Origin: Telluria antibiotica | Lineage (GTDB): Bacteria > Pseudomonadota > Gammaproteobacteria > Burkholderiales > Burkholderiaceae_D | Assembly (NCBI RefSeq): GCF_011682055.1 | Contig: NZ_JAAQOM010000003.1 | Span: 248,001-312,000 of the forward strand | Reading direction: 5' to 3' | Length of the DNA stretch: 64,000 nucleotides | In this document: positions 9,853-18,598 of the stretch, piece by piece | Numbering within the stretch: position 1 is the stretch's first letter | Layout: the number at the start of each line of letters is the position of its first letter | Notes under the pieces: model-generated | Seen by the model: only the letters and a program-made list of their open reading frames with translations | Databases searched by the model: none | Told to the model about the DNA's origin: nothing | Position numbers and translations under genes: made by a program

Positions 9853-10563
9853 ATGAACAAGCGTTTGCCTTTACTTCTGAGCCTGCTCGGCGTGATCCTG
9901 CTGGCGGCGTCGCTCGCGTACTGGATCATGCAGCTGTACCATCCGGCACAGCGTCCGCTGGCGGCCGTGCCGCAGACGACGATGCCGGACCCATCCATCG
10001 ATGCGGCCGCCACCCTGTTCGGTGGCCAGGTCGCCGTGGCAAGTGCCACCAATTACCAGTTGACGGGCGTCGTCGCGGACGGACGCGACAGCGTGGCGAT
10101 CATCGTCGCCGACGGCTCGCCGGCGAAGGCGCTGAAGGTGGGCAAGGAACTGGCACCGGGCATCACGCTGGCCGAGGTGCATCCGCGCTACGTGATGCTG
10201 TCCGACGGCGGCGTCATGAAGCGCGTCGACCTGGCCACGGATGCCAAGGCCGCGGCGCCGATGGGCGGCGGTGCGCCGGGCGCACCGCCGCCCGTTGCGC
10301 AGCCGAATTTTCCACAACCTCAACCGATCACGACCGCCCCGGCGATGCCGCCCACGCAGGTGAACGCGGGCGCGCCCGACCCGACGTTGGCGCCGGGTTC
10401 CGTCCCGGCGCAGCCGTCGATGACGAATCCGGGCGACATGGGCGCGCGCGACAACCCGCCGCCCGCGAATCCGAACCCGATCAATCCGCCTCCGGCCCAT
10501 ATGCCGATGCCGCCGCAGACCCGCACGACCGATAACCCGGCCGGCCTGCAGAACACCCAGTGA
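9853..10563 (+). CDS. gspC: Type II secretion protein GspC, short form without PDZ domain
   Basis: A 236-residue protein with one N-terminal transmembrane helix (LLLSLLGVILLAASLAYWIM), then an HR domain at about 55-130 (LTGVVADGRDSVAIIVADG) and a Pro-rich tail. GspC connects the inner-membrane platform with GspD through the HR domain. No PDZ or coiled-coil domain is visible; the last 100 residues are low-complexity Pro/Asn/Ala. It closes the operon, whereas gspC is first in enterobacteria. gspG was not found and is expected upstream of the window. Confidence 0.85.
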   Translation: MNKRLPLLLSLLGVILLAASLAYWIMQLYHPAQRPLAAVPQTTMPDPSIDAAATLFGGQVAVASATNYQLTGVVADGRDSVAIIVADGSPAKALKVGKELAPGITLAEVHPRYVMLSDGGVMKRVDLATDAKAAAPMGGGAPGAPPPVAQPNFPQPQPITTAPAMPPTQVNAGAPDPTLAPGSVPAQPSMTNPGDMGARDNPPPANPNPINPPPAHMPMPPQTRTTDNPAGLQNTQ

Positions 10564-10575
10564 GCGGGCCGGGCG

Positions 10576-11307
10576 TCAGCGGCGCAGCGCCGTGAACGCT
10601 GAAAATTCCCACGAACGAAAGCCCACCAGCAAGGTAAAACCGTCGCGTTCCCGCGGCGGCAGCCGGCGGTCGTTGCGGTGCATGCGGGCCAATTCTGCGG
10701 CCAGCTGGTGGATTTTTTCCGACAGCTCGGCCGCACTCGCGTGCGACAGGCGCGCGGGCAGGCACATCAGCGTTTCGCCGGCACCGTCGAAGGGCCCGGC
10801 GAAATAATCCTCGACGACGTGCGCGCGGAAGAAGCGCTGTACCGGCCCGTCCGGCAGCCAGCGGAAGGCGTTCGACACCCGCAGCGTGTAGCGGTTCAAT
10901 GGCTTCAGTTCGATCACGCCGAGCCGGTCGAGTTCCACCAGCAAGCCGATGCATTCGGGTTCCGTCAAGCGATAGGTCTCGACCATCTGCTCCAGGCTCC
11001 AGTGGCCCAGGCAGCAGATGGCGACGAGCAGCAGGCGCGGATTGGCGACCAGCGCGTTTTCCTGGACCAAGGTCAAGGTGTCGGCCTGCGGGCGCGCATC
11101 GGCCGCGCGTCGCAGCACGTCTTCCATGGCGATGCCGGCCGCCTGGCAGATCTGGGCCAGGCGCGACAAGGTCATGTCCTTCTGGCCGAACATGCGCTTG
11201 ATGCTCGATTCGCTCATCGCGATGCGGTCGGCCAGCATCTTGTAGGTGATCCCGGCCGCGCGCAGTTCGGCGCGCAGGACGTCCAGCAGCATGTCGGGGG
11301 AGCTCAT
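10576..11307 (-). CDS. XRE/Cro-type helix-turn-helix regulator
   Basis: A 243-residue protein starting MSSPDMLLD. Residues 7-60 form a Cro/CI-type DNA-binding domain (YKMLADRIAMSESSIKRMFG), and the remainder is a helical domain of unknown ligand. The ATG at 11307 was chosen over an in-frame opening 68 residues earlier because the helix-turn-helix normally lies at the extreme N-terminus and the upstream stretch has no domain character. It ends 12 nt from the gspC stop in convergent orientation. Its target is not known; nothing ties it to secretion apart from position. Confidence 0.8.
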   Translation of the reverse strand: MSSPDMLLDVLRAELRAAGITYKMLADRIAMSESSIKRMFGQKDMTLSRLAQICQAAGIAMEDVLRRAADARPQADTLTLVQENALVANPRLLLVAICCLGHWSLEQMVETYRLTEPECIGLLVELDRLGVIELKPLNRYTLRVSNAFRWLPDGPVQRFFRAHVVEDYFAGPFDGAGETLMCLPARLSHASAAELSEKIHQLAAELARMHRNDRRLPPRERDGFTLLVGFRSWEFSAFTALRR

Positions 11308-11543
11308 GGGTGTGTCGTTTCCCTGTTTTCGTTCGTCAACTCGGCGCTCACGAATGTACAGAAGAAGCGGGCCCAGTTCAAGAAATGTCGAGTCCACACC
11401 GCCACGGTCGTCCGCCCCGAACGCGGACCGCCCGATGGGTACGGTTCGTGTGATGATACGTATCAGTTCAGGCGCACGTGCATGGATCGTCGCCGGCGCG
11501 CCGCTGTCCAACCGTTATCTCGTGGATCGCTGAAGGAGGGTGT

Positions 11544-11939
11544 ATGGCAAGGTCAACCGTGAAAGCGCTGTTCCTGCTCGCCCTGGCGTTGCCGGGCACG
11601 GCCCCGTGGGCGCAGGTGGCTGGAGTGCGGCGTACCGATCTGCTGCGGCATGACAGCACGGTGCCGGGACGCGAGGTCGTCGAGGTGCGCGTCGAGGTCG
11701 ACCCCGGCCGCGGCGTGCCGCGGCATACGCATCCGGGCGATGAAGTGCTGTATGTCGTCGAGGGCACGCTCGAGTACCTGCCCGACGGGCAAGCACCCGT
11801 GCTGCTCAAGGCGGGGCAATCCGTGTTCATCCCGGCCGGTACGGTGCATGCGGCCAGGAACCCCGGCACGGGGGCCGGGGCAGGCATTGCCACCTATTTC
11901 GTCGAGAAAGGCAAGCCGCTGATCACGCCGGCCAAGTAG
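11544..11939 (+). CDS. Secreted small cupin protein
   Basis: A 131-residue protein with a signal peptide (VKALFLLALALPGTAPWAQ) and one cupin beta barrel: motif 1 PRHTHPGDEVLYVVEG, motif 2 near FIPAGTVHAARN. The His/Glu set for metal binding is present. A strong Shine-Dalgarno (GAAGGAGGG at 11532-11540) fixes the ATG at 11544; the open frame extends 22 residues further upstream without one. It probably acts in the periplasm as a metal- or small-molecule-binding protein, but the substrate is unknown. It is divergent from the XRE regulator across a 236-nt gap in which I see no clear operator. Confidence 0.85.
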   Translation: MARSTVKALFLLALALPGTAPWAQVAGVRRTDLLRHDSTVPGREVVEVRVEVDPGRGVPRHTHPGDEVLYVVEGTLEYLPDGQAPVLLKAGQSVFIPAGTVHAARNPGTGAGAGIATYFVEKGKPLITPAK

Positions 11940-11947
11940 CCGCCGGA

Positions 11948-12157
11948 TTACTCGGCTTCCGGCTCCTCATCCGGCTCGAGCTTGACCTTCTTGAGCGCAC
12001 GCTTGGCGGCCAGCCGTTCGCTGGCCGTGGGCTTCGCGTGCGCGCCGGCCGCGCGCGCCTTCGCGAAGCCGGCGACCGGGTTGCGCGGTTTCGGTGACGG
12101 CGCGGGTTCGACGCGCAGCCGCATCTTCTGCCGGGTTGCCAATGCCTTGTTCGCCAT
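11948..12157 (-). CDS. Small basic hypothetical protein behind hslVU
   Basis: A 69-residue protein rich in Lys, Arg, Ala and Pro (RLAAKRALKKVKLEP) with an acidic C-terminus (EPDEEPEAE). It has an excellent Shine-Dalgarno (AAAAGGAGG) 5 nt before its ATG and starts 26 nt after the hslU stop on the same strand, so it is probably co-transcribed with hslVU. No domain is recognised. Charge composition would suit nucleic-acid or ribosome binding, but that is only a guess. Confidence 0.7.
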   Translation of the reverse strand: MANKALATRQKMRLRVEPAPSPKPRNPVAGFAKARAAGAHAKPTASERLAAKRALKKVKLEPDEEPEAE

Positions 12158-12183
12158 CGCCGCCTCCTTTTATGCGCGCCCGG

Positions 12184-13530
12184 TTACAGCACGTAGCGCG
12201 ACAGGTCTTCGTTGACCGCCAGCGCATCGAGCCGTTCGTTGACGTAGGCCGCGTCGATGACGAGCGCCTGGCCGGACTTGTCGGTGGCCGAGTACGAGAT
12301 CTCTTCGAGCAGCTTTTCCATCACCGTGTACAAGCGGCGCGCGCCGATGTTCTCGGTACGCTCGTTGACGGAATAGGCGATCTCGGCGAGGCGATGGATG
12401 CCGTCGTCGGCGAATTCCAATTTGACGCCTTCCGTCGCCAGCAGGGCCTCGTACTGCTTGGTGAGGCTCGCGTCCGTCGACGTCAGGATGCTCTTGAAAT
12501 CGCCGATCGACAGCGATTCCAGTTCGACGCGGATGGGGAAGCGGCCTTGCAGCTCGGGGATCAGGTCCGACGGTTTCGACAGGTGGAATGCGCCGGAGGC
12601 GATGAACAGGATATGGTCCGTCTTGATCATGCCATACTTCGTGTTCACCGTCGTGCCTTCGACCAGTGGCAGCAGGTCGCGCTGCACGCCCGCGCGCGAG
12701 ACGTCGGCGCCGCCGTGTTCCGAACGCGACGCGATTTTATCGACCTCGTCCAGGAACACGATGCCGTTCTGCTCGACGTTCGCGATCGCCTTCTGCTTCA
12801 TCTCGTCTTCGTTGATGAGCTTGGCGGCTTCCTCGTCGACGAGCAGCTTCATCGCGTCCTTCACCTTCATCTTGCGGGGCTTCTTGCGGCCGCCGCCGAC
12901 GCCGGCGAACATCGACTTGATCTGTTCCGTCATCTCTTCCATGCCCGGCGGCGCCATGATTTCCATCTGGGGCGACGCTTCTGCCACGTCGATCTCGACT
13001 TCCTTGTCGTCGAGCGCGCCTTCGCGCAAGCGTTTGCGGAAGGTTTGGCGCGTGGCGTCGCCGCCATCCTTGCTGTCGTTGCTGACGTTGAAGCCGAAAT
13101 CGCGCGCGGGCGGCACGAGGATGTCGATGATGCGGTCCTCGGCGGCGTCCTCGGCGCGCTGGCGCACTTTCTTCATTTCGCTGGCGCGGGTCTGCTTGAC
13201 GCCGATGTCGATCAGGTCGCGGATGATCGTGTCGACGTCGCGGCCGACGTAGCCGACTTCCGTGAACTTGGTCGCTTCGACCTTGATGAACGGCGCGTCG
13301 GCCAGCCTGGCCAGGCGGCGTGCGATCTCGGTCTTGCCGACGCCCGTCGGACCGATCATGAGGATGTTTTTCGGGGTGATCTCGTGGCGCAGCGGTTCCT
13401 CGACCTGCTGGCGGCGCCAGCGGTTGCGCAGCGCGATCGCCACGGCGCGCTTGGCTTTACCTTGGCCGACGACGTGCTTGTCGAGTTCCGAGACGATTTC
13501 GGACGGAGTCATGTTCATATGCGTGGTCAT
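12184..13530 (-). CDS. hslU: HslUV protease ATPase subunit HslU
   Basis: A 448-residue AAA+ unfoldase. Walker A is GPTGVGKT at residues 60-67, Walker B is FLDEVDK near 258, and an inserted I-domain runs from about 110 to 235. The C-terminal EDLSRYVL is the peptide that docks into HslV and opens its active sites. It forms a hexamer that feeds misfolded and regulatory proteins to HslV in the cytoplasm. It follows hslV by 25 nt in one operon. ATG 13530 is the first start; Met5 and Met7 are alternatives. Confidence 0.97.
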   Translation of the reverse strand: MTTHMNMTPSEIVSELDKHVVGQGKAKRAVAIALRNRWRRQQVEEPLRHEITPKNILMIGPTGVGKTEIARRLARLADAPFIKVEATKFTEVGYVGRDVDTIIRDLIDIGVKQTRASEMKKVRQRAEDAAEDRIIDILVPPARDFGFNVSNDSKDGGDATRQTFRKRLREGALDDKEVEIDVAEASPQMEIMAPPGMEEMTEQIKSMFAGVGGGRKKPRKMKVKDAMKLLVDEEAAKLINEDEMKQKAIANVEQNGIVFLDEVDKIASRSEHGGADVSRAGVQRDLLPLVEGTTVNTKYGMIKTDHILFIASGAFHLSKPSDLIPELQGRFPIRVELESLSIGDFKSILTSTDASLTKQYEALLATEGVKLEFADDGIHRLAEIAYSVNERTENIGARRLYTVMEKLLEEISYSATDKSGQALVIDAAYVNERLDALAVNEDLSRYVL

Positions 13531-13555
13531 GAATGCTTTCGTGCGGGAGAGGCCG

Positions 13556-14092
13556 TTATTCCAGCGTCTCGATGATGTGCGACATATTCGTATAGATGCA
13601 CAGTTCGCCTGCGATGGTCAGCGCCTTCTTGACGACGTCGGCCGGCGCAAGATCCGTGTTTTCCTGCAGGGCCTTGGCCGCGGACTGCGCGTAGACGCCG
13701 CCCGAGCCGATGGCGCCGATGCCGTCCTCGGGTTCGAGCACGTCGCCGTTGCCGGTGATGATCAGGGTCTTTTCGCGGTCGGCCACCAGCAGCATCGCTT
13801 CCAGGCGGCGCAGCACGCGGTCGGTGCGCCAGTCCTTGGCCAGTTCGACGGAGGCGCGCAGCAGATTGCCCTGGTGTTTTTCCAGCTTCGCTTCGAAGCG
13901 GTCGAGCAGGGTAAACGCATCGGCCGTGCCGCCGGCAAAGCCGCACAGCACCTTGTTCTGGTAGAGCTTGCGCACCTTGCGCGCGGAGCCCTTCATGACG
14001 ACATTACCCAGGGTGACTTGGCCGTCGCCACCGAGCGCGACCTGGTTGCCGCGCCTTACGCTCAGGATCGTCGTGCCGTGAAATTGTTCCAT
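13556..14092 (-). CDS. hslV: HslUV protease catalytic subunit HslV
   Basis: A 178-residue threonine protease of the proteasome beta fold. The propeptide MEQFHG is followed by the catalytic Thr7 (TTILSVRR); GGDGQVTLG and the GSGG Na+-site region are conserved. HslV forms a double hexameric ring degraded into activity by HslU. It is first in the operon, 30 nt downstream of a sigma-32-type promoter. Confidence 0.97.
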   Translation of the reverse strand: MEQFHGTTILSVRRGNQVALGGDGQVTLGNVVMKGSARKVRKLYQNKVLCGFAGGTADAFTLLDRFEAKLEKHQGNLLRASVELAKDWRTDRVLRRLEAMLLVADREKTLIITGNGDVLEPEDGIGAIGSGGVYAQSAAKALQENTDLAPADVVKKALTIAGELCIYTNMSHIIETLE

Positions 14093-14121
14093 ATTTGCCT
14101 CGTGGTTGATCTGCTCATCGC

Positions 14122-14149
14122 AAGTGGGGATGTCAGATCAAATTGCAAG
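14122..14149 (-). promoter_or_regulatory. Sigma-32 (heat-shock) promoter of hslVU
   Basis: Read on the minus strand the site is CTTGCAA (14149-14143), a 13-nt spacer, then CCCCACTT (14129-14122). This matches the sigma-32 consensus CTTGAAA-N(11-16)-CCCCATNT with two differences. It lies 30 nt from the hslV ATG, leaving room for a short leader. hslVU is a classical heat-shock operon, so site and gene agree. Confidence 0.75.
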
Positions 14150-14199
14150 ACTGGAGCATATCCAAGGATCACCAGCACTCGGCGCATGCCGGGCCGACG

Positions 14200-15558
14200 T
14201 CAGTATTTGTGCGCGTACAGCCGCACCCGCTCGCCGGTGCCCAGCAGCCGCAGCAGGGCCGCCACGGGGTGGTTCAGGTCGCGCAGGACGATGTCGCGCT
14301 CGTCTGCCGCCAAGGTGCGCAGATGCCCTGCCAGCGCGTTGGCGGCCGTGTAATCGACGCGGGCGAGCCGTGAGCCGTCCAGCACGACCGTCGGGTGGCG
14401 CGCCGCGTGGTCGGCGATCGCGGCCAGCAGGGCGCCGCAGTCGCCCCGGACGACGGCCGGCAGCAGGAAGCGGTCGCTCGCGGTGGCGGCGTGCGCGACC
14501 GGACTCGCCGCGGCCAGGCTCACGGCCAGGTGTGGTGGCGCTTCGAACGACGGCGGCGACACTTCGAAGGTGACGCAGTAATCCATCGCGGTTTCCTCGA
14601 AATCCTTTTCGCGGTTCGTCAGCAGCAACAGTTCCAGCAGCAGCAACCACGGTGCCTCGCCGGGGCCGCGGTCGCCGATGGCCAGCATCGGACGCAGCAC
14701 GGCGACGAGGTGGTCGGCGCCGGCCAGCACGAGTTCGCGCCCGGCCTTGCGCAAGGCCTGCAGCGCGTCCAGCAACAGCGCGCAGCCTTGCGGCGTGACG
14801 TGGGCGACGGCCTGGAATTCGAACCGCACGAGCGGACTGGCCATACCTGCCTGTGCGCGCGCGAGTTGCGCGCCGGTGAGGGCATCGTCGTCCAGGCTGC
14901 CGGACAGGCTCACGGTGGGGATCGCCCCGGCGAACTGGTTGTCGAGCGCGGGGCCAAGGCGCGTGCGCGACGCCTCGGCGACGGGGCGGTAGGTGGGCGG
15001 CGAGGTCTCGAAGTGGCTGGCGTAGTCGATCGCGATGCTTTCGAACTCGTGTTCCTGGCCGAGGATCTGGTACAGGTCGAACAGCATCCACCAGGATAGC
15101 CGTTCGCCCGCGCCGCCATTCCGTTCTTTCAGGCTCGTGCGCAGCAGAAGCGCGGCGGCCTCGAGCTGGTCGTTGGCGTACAGGATCGCCGCTTCCTCGA
15201 CGACGGGTGTGCTGGACGGCGCGACGGCCGCATCGGGCAGGTCGTCCGGGCCGAGCAGCATGTCGGTGTTCTGGTCGGCCGGCGGTGTGGCTGCGACACC
15301 GGCCACGGCGGCCGGTGGGCGCCGGCTGCCGCTCCAGGCATCGTCGTCGAAAATGTCGGAGGCCATCTCGAGTTCGATCTCGTCGATCTTGGCCGCCGTG
15401 GCGCGGGCGATTTCACGCTGCCGCTCGCGTTCCGCTTCCGTATCGAGCGCGAGCCGCGTGACGGGGCCGGCCGCCAGCGCAGGGTGCGGGCGCGCACGCA
15501 CGCCCGCACCCGCGCGTGGTGCGTCGTCTTTTTTCTTCAGGAAATCGAAGAGCCCCAT
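14200..15558 (-). CDS. Tandem STAS-like domain protein of unknown function
   Basis: A 452-residue protein beginning MGLFDFLKKK. It has an internal duplication: a helical motif EFESIAIDY...FETSPPTY (residues 171-190) recurs as DFEETAMDY...FEVSPPSFE (319-339), and each is followed by a STAS-like alpha/beta unit (about 212-295 and 362-445). STAS domains usually act in anti-sigma antagonism or as transporter regulators; here no Ser/Thr phospho-site is evident and no kinase is nearby. The first 120 residues are disordered and charged. It lies 107 nt upstream of hslV on the same strand. Function unknown. Confidence 0.75.
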   Translation of the reverse strand: MGLFDFLKKKDDAPRAGAGVRARPHPALAAGPVTRLALDTEAERERQREIARATAAKIDEIELEMASDIFDDDAWSGSRRPPAAVAGVAATPPADQNTDMLLGPDDLPDAAVAPSSTPVVEEAAILYANDQLEAAALLLRTSLKERNGGAGERLSWWMLFDLYQILGQEHEFESIAIDYASHFETSPPTYRPVAEASRTRLGPALDNQFAGAIPTVSLSGSLDDDALTGAQLARAQAGMASPLVRFEFQAVAHVTPQGCALLLDALQALRKAGRELVLAGADHLVAVLRPMLAIGDRGPGEAPWLLLLELLLLTNREKDFEETAMDYCVTFEVSPPSFEAPPHLAVSLAAASPVAHAATASDRFLLPAVVRGDCGALLAAIADHAARHPTVVLDGSRLARVDYTAANALAGHLRTLAADERDIVLRDLNHPVAALLRLLGTGERVRLYAHKY

Positions 15559-15750
15559 CCCATCCTTCTCTGCCGCGCAGCGGCGCCCGGTCGTGTACCG
15601 GTCGAGACATTAGCATGGCGGCGCGGATCACATGGCGCGCACGCCTGAGCTGCGTCAAGTCGTCGGCGATCCCTTCAGTGTATCCGATAGGCAATAATTC
15701 GTGCACACAAAACCGGCGGTCGGCGCTGGCGGGAGCGTGGGCCCGGAAAC

Positions 15751-15781
15751 AAAAAAGCATGCGGCGGGCGCATGCTTTTTT
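15751..15781 (-). terminator. Rho-independent terminator of dksA, symmetrical
   Basis: A perfect 13-bp inverted repeat, AAAAAAGCATGCG and its complement, around a GCGGG loop. It starts 19 nt after the dksA stop. The A- and T-tracts on each side make it able to work in either direction; on the minus strand it ends dksA transcription. Confidence 0.9.
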
Positions 15782-15799
15782 GATCGGAGCGGACGGCGA

Positions 15800-16252
15800 T
15801 CAGTCACCGTACAGTTTCTGCTTCAGCTCACGGCGCTGCTGAGCTTCCAGCGACAGCGTCGCGGTCGGACGGGCGATCAGGCGGGGAATGCCGATCGGCT
15901 CGCCCGTTTCCTCGCACCAGCCGTATTCGCCGGATTCGATCGCGGCCAGTGATTGCTGGACCTTCTTGAGCAGCTTGCGCTCGCGGTCGCGGGTGCGGAG
16001 CTCCAGCGCGTGCTCTTCCTCGATGGTGGCGCGGTCGGCCGGGTCGGGCACGAGGACCGTTTCGCGCAGGTGTTCCGTCGTCTCGCCGGCGTTTTTCAGC
16101 AGCTCTTTTTCGAGCTCCTGCAGGCGGTTCTTGAAGAACGCCAGCTGGGCCGGGTTCATGTAGTCGTCGTCGCTCATGGCCCGAATTTCTTCTTCCGTCA
16201 GAAGGCGGTCTTCGGGCTGCGCCACGGTATTCGGTTTCGTTGTTTTAGTCAT
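15800..16252 (-). CDS. dksA: RNA polymerase-binding transcription factor DksA, cysteine-poor form
   Basis: A 150-residue protein with the DksA coiled coil (about 35-105) carrying the DPADRATIEEEHALELRTRD tip region. The C-terminal globular part reads YGWCEETGEPIGIPRLIARP. Only the first of the four zinc-finger cysteines is kept; the others are Thr, Ser and Ala. DksA inserts into the RNA polymerase secondary channel and works with ppGpp on rRNA and amino-acid promoters. It is monocistronic with its own terminator, and a CobW-type GTPase lies upstream on the same strand. Confidence 0.95.
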   Translation of the reverse strand: MTKTTKPNTVAQPEDRLLTEEEIRAMSDDDYMNPAQLAFFKNRLQELEKELLKNAGETTEHLRETVLVPDPADRATIEEEHALELRTRDRERKLLKKVQQSLAAIESGEYGWCEETGEPIGIPRLIARPTATLSLEAQQRRELKQKLYGD

Positions 16253-16486
16253 GACTTCACTTACCTTTGATACGACAGAGTTTCCATTTTATCAGCTAAC
16301 TCAGCGGTCACCGTTGCTATGGTGTGCGCCGGCCGGCTGCCGTAACGGCCCGGTTTTCCGGGCCTGCCCCGCGTCAGGCCGTGCGGGCGGGGCTGTCCAG
16401 TCGTTCGTCCACGGATGCATCCAGGCAGGTCAACGATACCGAACGAAGGGCGGACCGCGCAAGGGGCACTATAGAACCGGAGTAGT

Positions 16487-17539
16487 TTATACCAAACACT
16501 GTTCCAATCCGCGAATAAAGACATCTTTCGGTAAATTTTTACCAATAAACACCATCTTGCTGCCACGCGTTTCGCCATCCGCCCACTTTGCACCGAGGTC
16601 GCTACCCATGATTTGATGCACGCCTTGGAAGACGACCTTGCGGTCGGCGCCGGCCATCGACAGCACGCCCTTGTAGCGGAGCATGTTCGGGCCGAAGACT
16701 TGCACCATGCTGCCGAGGAATTGATCCAGGCGCTCGGGGTCGAATGCGCGCTCGCTTTTGAACACGAACGCCGCGATGTCGTCGCTGTGGTGGCCGTGGT
16801 GGTGGTCGTGGCTGTGGTCGCACGCTTCCGTGTGCACGTGGTCGTGATCGTGATGATCGTGGTCGTGGTCGTGCGCTTCCTCGGTCGTGAGGAAGGCCGG
16901 ATCCAGTTCCAGCTTGTCGTTCAGATTGAAGCCGCGCAGGTCGAGCACGTCGGTGAGAGGCGCCCGGCCGAAATCCGACGTGCTGATCGGCGCGCGCGGA
17001 TTGATGCGGCGGATGCGCGCCTTCAGCTCCTCGACGGCGGCGGCGTCCACGAGGTCGGTCTTGGACAGCAGGATCTTGTCGGCGAACCCGACCTGGCGCT
17101 GGGCTTCCTCGTGGCGGTCCAGCTGGTCCATCGCGTGCCGTGCGTCGACGACGGTGACGACGGCGTCCAGCAGGTAGTGGGCGCCGACTTCTTCATCGAC
17201 GAAGAACGTCTGCGCGACCGGACCCGGATTGGCGAGGCCCGTCGTCTCGATCACGACGCGGTCGAAGTGGATTTCGCCGGCATCGCGCTTGCGCGCCAGG
17301 TTCGTGAGGGCGACGATCAGGTCGCCGCGCACGGTGCAGCAGATGCAGCCATTGTTCATCTCGACGATCTGCTCGCCCGGGTCCTGCACAAGGATTTCGT
17401 TGTCGATGTTTTCCTGGCCGAATTCGTTTTCGATGACGGCGATGCGCAGGCCGTGCTCTTCCCGCAGGATGCGGTTGAGCAACGTCGTTTTGCCGGCGCC
17501 GAGGAAGCCGGTCAGGATAGTGCTGGGAATCAATTCCAT
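16487..17539 (-). CDS. COG0523/CobW family GTPase with His-rich metal-binding stretch
   Basis: A 350-residue GTPase: Walker A GFLGAGKTTLLNRIL at residue 11, the family's GCICC metal motif near 64, guanine-specificity SKTD near 160, then an uninterrupted His/Asp-rich segment at about 222-250. A CobW C-terminal domain follows. Such proteins (ZNG1/YeiR/ZigA class) deliver zinc to client enzymes or help zinc homeostasis. The neighbour dksA lacks a normal zinc finger, a pairing seen with Zur-regulated genes elsewhere, but I find no clear Zur box here. Substrate metal is inferred, not shown. Confidence 0.88.
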   Translation of the reverse strand: MELIPSTILTGFLGAGKTTLLNRILREEHGLRIAVIENEFGQENIDNEILVQDPGEQIVEMNNGCICCTVRGDLIVALTNLARKRDAGEIHFDRVVIETTGLANPGPVAQTFFVDEEVGAHYLLDAVVTVVDARHAMDQLDRHEEAQRQVGFADKILLSKTDLVDAAAVEELKARIRRINPRAPISTSDFGRAPLTDVLDLRGFNLNDKLELDPAFLTTEEAHDHDHDHHDHDHVHTEACDHSHDHHHGHHSDDIAAFVFKSERAFDPERLDQFLGSMVQVFGPNMLRYKGVLSMAGADRKVVFQGVHQIMGSDLGAKWADGETRGSKMVFIGKNLPKDVFIRGLEQCLV

Positions 17540-17649
17540 ATGTCGCTGTCCAATGGGGTGAGCCGTTCCGGCTGCGGGGAATCGGAAGATTATGCCGGAT
17601 TTTGCGGATCGTCACCACCCGCCATGCCGTGCCCGCCTTGGCAGGCAGG

Positions 17650-18597
17650 CTACTTGCGCCTGGCGCGCGGATGGGCCTTGTCGTAGACGGCGGCCAGATG
17701 CTGGAAATCGAGCGACGTGTAGATCTGCGTCGACGTGATGCTGGCGTGGCCCAGCAGTTCCTGCACGGCGCGCAGGTCGCCCGACGATTGCAGCAAATGC
17801 GAAGCGAACGAATGGCGCAGCACGTGTGGATGCACGTGGACCGGCACGCCGGCCTTGCGCGCGTGGACTTTCAAGCGGTATTGCACGACGCGGGGACTGA
17901 TGCGCGTGGCGCGCGTCGTCAGGAACAGGGCGGCGCTGCCATCGCATGCGGGCGGGCGCACGGCCAGCCATGCGGCCAGCGCCGCGCGGGCCGGGGCGCC
18001 GACGGGCACGCGCCGCATCTTGTTGCCCTTGCCTGTGACGACCACTTCCTGCGCCTCGAGTTCGAGCCAGCCGAGCGAGGCCGGCTGGCCGTCGCGGGCG
18101 GGCACGTGATGGACGTCGAGCCCGGCCAGCTCGGACACCCGCAGGCCGCTCGAGTACAGCAGTTCGAACATGGCGCGGTCGCACAGCTCCGCCGGTTCCG
18201 CGTTGCCGGGCGTCGTTTTTTCCATCAGCTGGACGGCGTCGTCGACGGCCAACGCCTTCGGCAGGCGCTTGGGACGGCGCGGCGCGCGCACGCCGTCGGC
18301 CGGGTTCGCCGCGAGGGGCAGTTCGCGCGACAGCCAGTCGAAGAAGCCGCGCCAGCCGGACAGCTTGCGCGCGATCGACGCCGCGCTTTGTCCTTCGGCG
18401 TGCAGCTTCGCGGCGAAGCGGCGGATATCGAAATGGGTCAGCGCAGTCCAGCCGGCCTGGTTCGGCAGGCTGGCAAGCCGGGCCAGCTCGGCCAGGTCGC
18501 GGCGGTAGGCGGCGATCGTGTGGTCGGACAGCTGGCGTTGCGTCTTCAGCTCCGCCAGGTAGCGGCCGGTCCAGTCGTCGGCGGCCGGCGTGTCCAT
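17650..18597 (-). CDS. xerC: Tyrosine recombinase XerC
   Basis: A 315-residue recombinase with an N-terminal core-binding domain (about 10-100) and a catalytic domain holding Arg153 (SSGLRVSELAGL), Lys190, His258/Arg261 (HVLRHSFASHLL), His284 and Tyr293 (STQIYTSLD). With XerD it resolves chromosome dimers at dif. The ATG at 18597 lies 1 nt after the upstream DUF484 gene; a longer open frame would only add residues that shadow that gene. The DUF484-xerC pair is conserved in many proteobacteria. Confidence 0.95.
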   Translation of the reverse strand: MDTPAADDWTGRYLAELKTQRQLSDHTIAAYRRDLAELARLASLPNQAGWTALTHFDIRRFAAKLHAEGQSAASIARKLSGWRGFFDWLSRELPLAANPADGVRAPRRPKRLPKALAVDDAVQLMEKTTPGNAEPAELCDRAMFELLYSSGLRVSELAGLDVHHVPARDGQPASLGWLELEAQEVVVTGKGNKMRRVPVGAPARAALAAWLAVRPPACDGSAALFLTTRATRISPRVVQYRLKVHARKAGVPVHVHPHVLRHSFASHLLQSSGDLRAVQELLGHASITSTQIYTSLDFQHLAAVYDKAHPRARRK

Positions 18598-18598
18598 G

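Noticed and set aside
16253..16486. Zur box ahead of dksA or the CobW-type gene
   Set aside because: No AT-rich palindrome resembling a Zur site could be found in this gap or in 17540-17649.
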